Of a stretch of DNA of 64,000 nucleotides, positions 60,470 through 64,000 are shown one piece after another. How positions within the stretch are numbered: position 1 is the first letter of the stretch; each line of letters opens with the position of its first letter. The DNA comes from Rhizobium ecuadorense. GTDB taxonomy: Bacteria; Pseudomonadota; Alphaproteobacteria; Rhizobiales; Rhizobiaceae. Location: positions 165,340 through 229,339 of the forward strand of contig NZ_LFIO01001790.1 in NCBI RefSeq assembly GCF_001187535.1, written 5' to 3'. The translations under genes and the position numbers were made by a program. A model generated the notes under the pieces. It saw nothing but the letters and a program-made list of their open reading frames with translations. It was not told the DNA's origin and ran no database searches.

Positions 60470-61423
60470 ATGATGACGGTTATCGACAATCACGGGGTGC
60501 TTGCAAAGGACGGCGAATTGTCGGAAGCGAGTGCGCGCGATTATTTCGAATTGCTGAAGCCGCGGGTGATGTCGCTCGTGGTCTTCACCGCCTTTGCCGG
60601 CCTGGTGCTGGCACCGGGCCACATCCATCCCGTCCTCGGCCTGATCGCCATTCTCTGTATCGCCGTCGGTGCCGGCGCCTCCGGCGCGCTCAACATGTGG
60701 TATGACGCCGATATCGACGCCATCATGAGCCGCACCGCCAACCGTCCGATCCCGGCCGGCCGCATCGCGCCGTCGGAGGCGCTGGCCTTCGGCCTGGTGC
60801 TGTCGGGCTTCTCGGTCGTCATCCTCGGCCTTGCCGTCAACTGGCTCTCGGCCGGCATCCTCGCCTTCACCATTTTCTTCTATGCCGTCGTCTACACCAT
60901 GTGGCTGAAGCGCTCGACGCCGCAGAACATCGTCATCGGCGGCGCCGCCGGCGCCTTCCCGCCGATGATCGGCTGGGCCTGCGTGACCAACAGCGTGACG
61001 ATCGAAAGCACCGTGCTTTTCCTGATCATCTTCCTTTGGACGCCGGCGCATTTCTGGGCGCTGGCGCTGTTCAAGATGCGCGACTACGAGGCCGTCGGCG
61101 TGCCGATGCTGCCGAACGTTTCCGGCGAGCGGGTGACCAAGCATCAGATCGTCGCCTATGCGGTCCTGACTGCGATCTGCGCGGTCTTGCCCTCCTACCT
61201 CGGCTTCGCCAGCTTCGCCTACGGCCTCGTCGCCGCTGCGCTTGGCGCGATCTTCATCTACTGTTCCATCGCCGTCTGGCGCATGCCCGACGGCGATCTG
61301 AAGATGATCCCGGCAAAGAAGCTGTTCGCCTTCTCGATCTTCTACCTCTTTGCCGTGTTCTCCGCCCTGATGATCGACCGGTTGGCCTCGATCTTCGTTT
61401 CGCACGCTGGAGGCTGGTTCTGA
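60470..61423 (+). CDS. ctaB: Haem O synthase (protohaem IX farnesyltransferase)
   Basis: A 317-residue UbiA-superfamily membrane enzyme that attaches farnesyl to haem B for haem O/A synthesis. Motifs: NMWYDADIDAIMSRTANRPIP (first Asp motif), IGGAAGAFPPMIGW and FKMRDYEAVGVPMLP (second). Eight to nine hydrophobic segments. ATG at 60470, or 60473. Its stop overlaps the next small gene by one base. Confidence 0.95.
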   Translation: MMTVIDNHGVLAKDGELSEASARDYFELLKPRVMSLVVFTAFAGLVLAPGHIHPVLGLIAILCIAVGAGASGALNMWYDADIDAIMSRTANRPIPAGRIAPSEALAFGLVLSGFSVVILGLAVNWLSAGILAFTIFFYAVVYTMWLKRSTPQNIVIGGAAGAFPPMIGWACVTNSVTIESTVLFLIIFLWTPAHFWALALFKMRDYEAVGVPMLPNVSGERVTKHQIVAYAVLTAICAVLPSYLGFASFAYGLVAAALGAIFIYCSIAVWRMPDGDLKMIPAKKLFAFSIFYLFAVFSALMIDRLASIFVSHAGGWF

Positions 61424-61563
61424 TGGATCTCGTCAAGCTCACCGAAAAGCAGATGAAGTCGCGCCGCAACCGCAACATCGCCCTCGGGCTGGTGCTCGCC
61501 GGCCTCGTCATTCTCTTCTATGCGATCACTATCGTGAAGATCGGCGGGGGAATGGCCGGATGA
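61423..61563 (+). CDS. Small single-pass membrane protein in the cox operon (CoxF-like)
   Basis: A 46-residue protein with a basic N-terminus (KQMKSRRNRNIA) and one membrane segment (LGLVLAGLVILFYAITIV). It begins one base inside the ctaB stop and its stop overlaps the ctaG start by four bases, so it is very probably translated as part of the operon. Equivalent tiny ORFs lie between ctaB and ctaG in other Rhizobiales (sometimes called CoxF). Likely an oxidase assembly or accessory subunit. Confidence 0.75.
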   Translation: MDLVKLTEKQMKSRRNRNIALGLVLAGLVILFYAITIVKIGGGMAG

Positions 61564-62168
61564 GCGAAAAGCCCGCCGCACCGAAAAAGCAGGGCCGCAA
61601 CAACGGCGCCGTCGTGATGATGTGCCTGAGCTTCGTCTTCGGCATGGGCGCGATGAGCTATGCCGCCGTGCCGCTCTACCGTATCTTCTGCCAGGTGACC
61701 GGCTATAACGGCACGACGCAGCGCGTCGACCAGATGTCGAGCGTCGTGCTCGACCGGACGATGCGCGTCACTTTCGACGCCAATGTCGCGCCCGGCCTGC
61801 AATGGGACTTCAAGCCGGTCGAACGCGAGGTCAATCCGAAGATCGGCGAGACGATCCAAGTCCATTTCACCGCCGAGAATCGCTCGAACGAGACGCAGCG
61901 CGGCCAGGCGGTTTTCAATGTCACGCCGGGTGAAGCGGGCGTCTATTTCAACAAGGTGCAATGTTTCTGCTTTACGGAAACGGACCTGAAGCCGGGCGAA
62001 AAGCTCGGCATGCCGGTCGTGTTCTACATCGATCCGGAAATCGTCAAGGCCGTGGAATCGAAAGACATACATACGGTCACGCTGTCATATACGTTCTACC
62101 CGAAAGAGGGTCCGAAGCCGCTGGCTTCGAATGAGGGTGGAGCGGAAAAGAGTGAAAAGAAACTTTGA
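61560..62168 (+). CDS. ctaG: Cytochrome c oxidase copper assembly protein CtaG (Cox11)
   Basis: A 202-residue Cox11: one N-terminal membrane anchor (about residues 17-38), then a periplasmic immunoglobulin-like copper domain with the C-F-C motif in VQCFCFTE and VFYIDPEIVKA. It delivers copper to CuB of CoxA. Its ATG overlaps the preceding small gene by four bases. Confidence 0.95.
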   Translation: MSEKPAAPKKQGRNNGAVVMMCLSFVFGMGAMSYAAVPLYRIFCQVTGYNGTTQRVDQMSSVVLDRTMRVTFDANVAPGLQWDFKPVEREVNPKIGETIQVHFTAENRSNETQRGQAVFNVTPGEAGVYFNKVQCFCFTETDLKPGEKLGMPVVFYIDPEIVKAVESKDIHTVTLSYTFYPKEGPKPLASNEGGAEKSEKKL

Positions 62169-62229
62169 TCAAGGCTCGTTTCCGGCTATGCCGGGAGCGG
62201 AGTGAAGGAAGACATCCGGGGATAGCTAC

Positions 62230-63108
62230 ATGGCCGATGCTCATCAGAAGAATCACGACTATCACATCATCGATCCGAGCCCGTGGCCGATTCTCGCCTC
62301 GCTCGGCGCCTTCATCATGGCGATCGGTGGCGTCTGCTACATGCGTTACCTGAACGGCGGCTCGTTCAAGGTCGCCGGCGCCGAACTCGCCAATCCCTGG
62401 CTGTTCTATATCGGCTTCGCGCTGGTTCTCTACGTTATGTACGGCTGGTGGGCCGATACGGTGAAGGAAGCCCATGAGGGCGCCCATACCCGCGTCGTTT
62501 CGCTGCACCTGCGCTACGGCATGATCATGTTCATCGCTTCGGAAGTGATGTTCTTCGTCGCCTGGTTCTGGGCCTATTTCGATGCCAGCCTCTATCCGAA
62601 CGAGGCGATCCAGGCGTCGCGCCTGCTTTATACCGGCGGCACCTGGCCGCCGAAGGGCATCGAAGTCCTCGATCCCTGGCACCTGCCGATCTACAACACC
62701 GTCATCCTGCTGCTCTCCGGCACGACGGTCACCTGGGCGCACCATGCGCTGCTGCACAACGACCGCAAGGGCCTGGTCCAGGGCCTGGTTCTGACGGTGC
62801 TGCTTGGCATTTTCTTCTCCAGCGTCCAGGCCTATGAATATGCCCACGCGCCCTTCGCCTTCAAGAATTCGATCTACGGCGCGACCTTCTTCATGGCGAC
62901 CGGCTTCCACGGTTTCCACGTCCTCGTCGGCACGATCTTCTTGGCTGTCTGCCTGATCCGGGCGCTGCGCGGCGACTTCACCCCGAAACAGCATTTCGGC
63001 TTCGAAGCCGCCGCCTGGTACTGGCACTTCGTCGACGTCGTCTGGCTGTTCCTGTTCTTCTGCATCTACGTCTGGGGCGGCTGGGGCGCCCCTGTCGCGG
63101 CCGGCTGA
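62230..63108 (+). CDS. coxC: Cytochrome c oxidase subunit III
   Basis: A 292-residue subunit III with seven membrane segments. Conserved pieces include HEGAHTRVVSLHLRYGMIMF, SEVMFFVAWFWAYFDASL, GFHGFHVLVGTIFL and the terminal EAAAWYWHFVDVVWLFLF. 61 bases after ctaG; last gene of the operon, followed by a strong terminator. Confidence 0.95.
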   Translation: MADAHQKNHDYHIIDPSPWPILASLGAFIMAIGGVCYMRYLNGGSFKVAGAELANPWLFYIGFALVLYVMYGWWADTVKEAHEGAHTRVVSLHLRYGMIMFIASEVMFFVAWFWAYFDASLYPNEAIQASRLLYTGGTWPPKGIEVLDPWHLPIYNTVILLLSGTTVTWAHHALLHNDRKGLVQGLVLTVLLGIFFSSVQAYEYAHAPFAFKNSIYGATFFMATGFHGFHVLVGTIFLAVCLIRALRGDFTPKQHFGFEAAAWYWHFVDVVWLFLFFCIYVWGGWGAPVAAG

Positions 63109-63128
63109 TTGCAGCGATTTTCAAGGAA

Positions 63129-63155
63129 AAGGCGGGCCGGGTGCCCGCCTTTTTT
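63129..63155 (+). terminator. Rho-independent terminator of the cox operon
   Basis: The stem AAGGCGGGC / GCCCGCCTT with a CGGGT loop is followed by a run of T residues (63150-63155), 21 bases after the coxC stop. Confidence 0.9.
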
Positions 63156-63200
63156 GTATGGCGGACGTCTACTTGGTTTGTCCGGTTTGCGCGGAAAGCT

Positions 63201-63314
63201 GCCCCTCACCCTAACCCTCTCCCCGTAAAACGGGGAGAGGGGACGTGCCTTGCGAGAGGTAGGAGGGCAACCGAGAGGTTGCGGCATATCCCCTTCGCCC
63301 CGTTTACGGGGAGA
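63201..63314. repeat. Rhizobial palindromic intergenic repeat, copy 6, interrupted
   Basis: The first 114 bases match the short subtype (from GCCCCTCACCCTAACCCTC through GTTTACGGGGAGA) but the shared AGGTGCCGGCAGGCGGATGA end is missing. The match stops at 63314, just before the IS110-type element. Confidence 0.85.
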
Positions 63315-64000
63315 GCGACTGTCTTCGTTGTCAAGCGTTTTGCCATGGTCGTCCGTCCCTGATGATGGCATTGAGGATGGTGAGCAGCTTGCGCATGGTG
63401 GCGACGATTGCGACGATCTTGGGCTTGCCGGCCGCGACCAGGCGGTCGCGGAAGGCCTTGAGGTCGGGGTTGTAGCGGCTGGCGACGAGGGCGGCCATGA
63501 ACAGCACGGCCCGCACTTTGCCGCGCCCGCCGCCGATGAAGCTCTTGCCCTTCCACTTCCCCGATTGCCGCGTCCAAGGAGCAAGCCCTGCCAGTGAAGC
63601 GATCTGGCGACGGTCGAGGCTGCCGAGTTCGGGCAGCTCGGCCAGCAGCGTCCGCGCCGTTGTCGGCCCGACACCCGGCACCGAGGTCAAAAGCGTCTCG
63701 CGCACCCGCCAGACCGGCGATTTGCGGATATGGCTGTCGAGATCGGCATCGAGATTCTCAAGCTCGCGGCGCAAGGCTGTCAGCAAGCGCTTGATGCTCT
63801 TCTGCGCCTGTTTGGCCAGCGCCATGCGCAACCGGTTCTCCTCGGCAACGACCATCTGGACGATCTGTCGCCGGCGGGCAATGAGCTCGGACAGGGTCTG
63901 TGTCTCGGCATCGCGCAACGGCCGGATGGCCGGCTTCGTCGCCAGGAGGAAGGCAGCGATGACGGCCGCATCGATCGGATCGGTCTTGGCCCTGCGGCCG
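63315..64000 (-). mobile_element. IS110-family insertion sequence, 3' part (runs off the window)
   Basis: The left boundary is inferred from where repeat copy 6 loses identity (after 63314), 16 bases before the transposase stop. The other end is beyond position 64000. IS110-family elements typically lack long terminal inverted repeats and target specific sequences, often palindromic repeats. Confidence 0.8.
63331..64000 (-). CDS. IS110-family transposase, C-terminal part
   Basis: About 223 residues visible; the N-terminus is outside the window. The readable frame runs from GRRAKTDPIDAAVIAAFLLA (end of the DEDD-type RuvC-like domain) through a coiled-coil helix to the Transposase_20 domain: SVPGVGPTTARTLLAELPEL, ASLAGLAPWTRQSGKWKG and GRGKVRAVLFMAAL with its conserved serine-recombinase-like region. 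These enzymes insert circular intermediates using an element-encoded bridge RNA. The visible part is uninterrupted, so it may be intact. Confidence 0.92.
   Translation of the reverse strand, partial: GRRAKTDPIDAAVIAAFLLATKPAIRPLRDAETQTLSELIARRRQIVQMVVAEENRLRMALAKQAQKSIKRLLTALRRELENLDADLDSHIRKSPVWRVRETLLTSVPGVGPTTARTLLAELPELGSLDRRQIASLAGLAPWTRQSGKWKGKSFIGGGRGKVRAVLFMAALVASRYNPDLKAFRDRLVAAGKPKIVAIVATMRKLLTILNAIIRDGRPWQNA

Noticed and set aside
58610..61405. 931-codon open frame on the minus strand opposite coxA and ctaB
   Set aside because: It is antisense to two unmistakable genes; its product is low-complexity Asp/Arg/Gly-rich, as expected from the reverse frame of high-GC coding DNA.
1..64000. 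CRISPR arrays, tRNA or rRNA genes
   Set aside because: Scanning for regularly spaced repeats and for tRNA T-arm (GGTTCGAATCC-like) or rRNA landmarks found none; a covariance-model scan would be decisive.

Overview
The window looks like chromosomal DNA of a Rhizobium of the leguminosarum/etli type. This is inferred from high GC coding DNA, rhizobial-restricted families (DUF982, BA14K, DUF1217, DUF1344, IalB), a bioMNY biotin-uptake operon, an aa3 cytochrome oxidase operon in alphaproteobacterial order, and several rhizobial intergenic palindromic repeats. I see no rRNA, tRNA, CRISPR array, phage or conjugative module. Most of the window is core chromosome. The only recognisable insertion sequence is an IS110-type element cut by the right window edge.

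Layout. 1-3.5 kb: tail of a cyclopropane fatty acid synthase, a histidine phosphatase, a MipA/OmpV outer-membrane protein, ubiA (ubiquinone) and a DUF6101 protein. 3.8-7.1 kb: a large protein made of about nine tandem DUF1217 repeats. 7.3-14.6 kb: FAD-linked hydroxyacid dehydrogenase, Sua5/YrdC tRNA-modification enzyme, a Rieske oxygenase of the quaternary-amine demethylase type, BA14K, DUF982 and a CorA-type transporter. 14.7-19.9 kb: an acyl-CoA dehydrogenase/enoyl-CoA hydratase pair behind a LiuR-like site, an MBL-fold hydrolase, and an SDR oxidoreductase divergent from an HxlR regulator with a perfect inverted-repeat operator. 19.9-32.8 kb: two RNA methyltransferases (TrmA/RumA-like, TlyA), DUF4424, a chemoreceptor, dxs, a phospholipase D-like protein, pirin, SDR, xseB and a histone-deacetylase-like hydrolase. 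33-37.3 kb: the most accessory-looking stretch, with a thioesterase, a LuxR regulator, a 2H phosphoesterase, a solitary ectoine synthase divergent from a LysR regulator, and a tiny Gly/Asp/Cys/His-rich membrane protein with its own terminator. 37.5-57.5 kb: bioMNY, a YcaQ-like glycosylase, aroC-ribB, a CHASE-PAS-GGDEF-EAL protein, fabI, a DnaJ-like protein, pdxH, a polysaccharide deacetylase, a D-Ala-D-Ala carboxypeptidase with SPOR domain, MazG-like, GNAT, tldD and IalB. 57.8-63.1 kb: coxB-coxA-ctaB-small ORF-ctaG-coxC, ended by a strong terminator.

Intergenic structure is the second theme. Six copies of one 137-172 bp palindromic element occur (7161, 25349, 39443, 47177, 56639, 63201), in a short and a long subtype. 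The sixth is broken internally exactly where the IS110 element begins. Other palindromic families lie at 12845/13465, 40915-41051, 17377/27526 and 54120.

The clearest functional couplings are: the cytochrome oxidase subunits with their haem O and copper assembly factors in one operon; BioM/BioN/BioY as an ECF-type importer; TlyA overlapping a second RNA methyltransferase; aroC and ribB nine bases apart; and HxlR/SDR and LysR/EctC as divergent regulator-target pairs. All assignments come from reading the translations and motifs; no database search was run.
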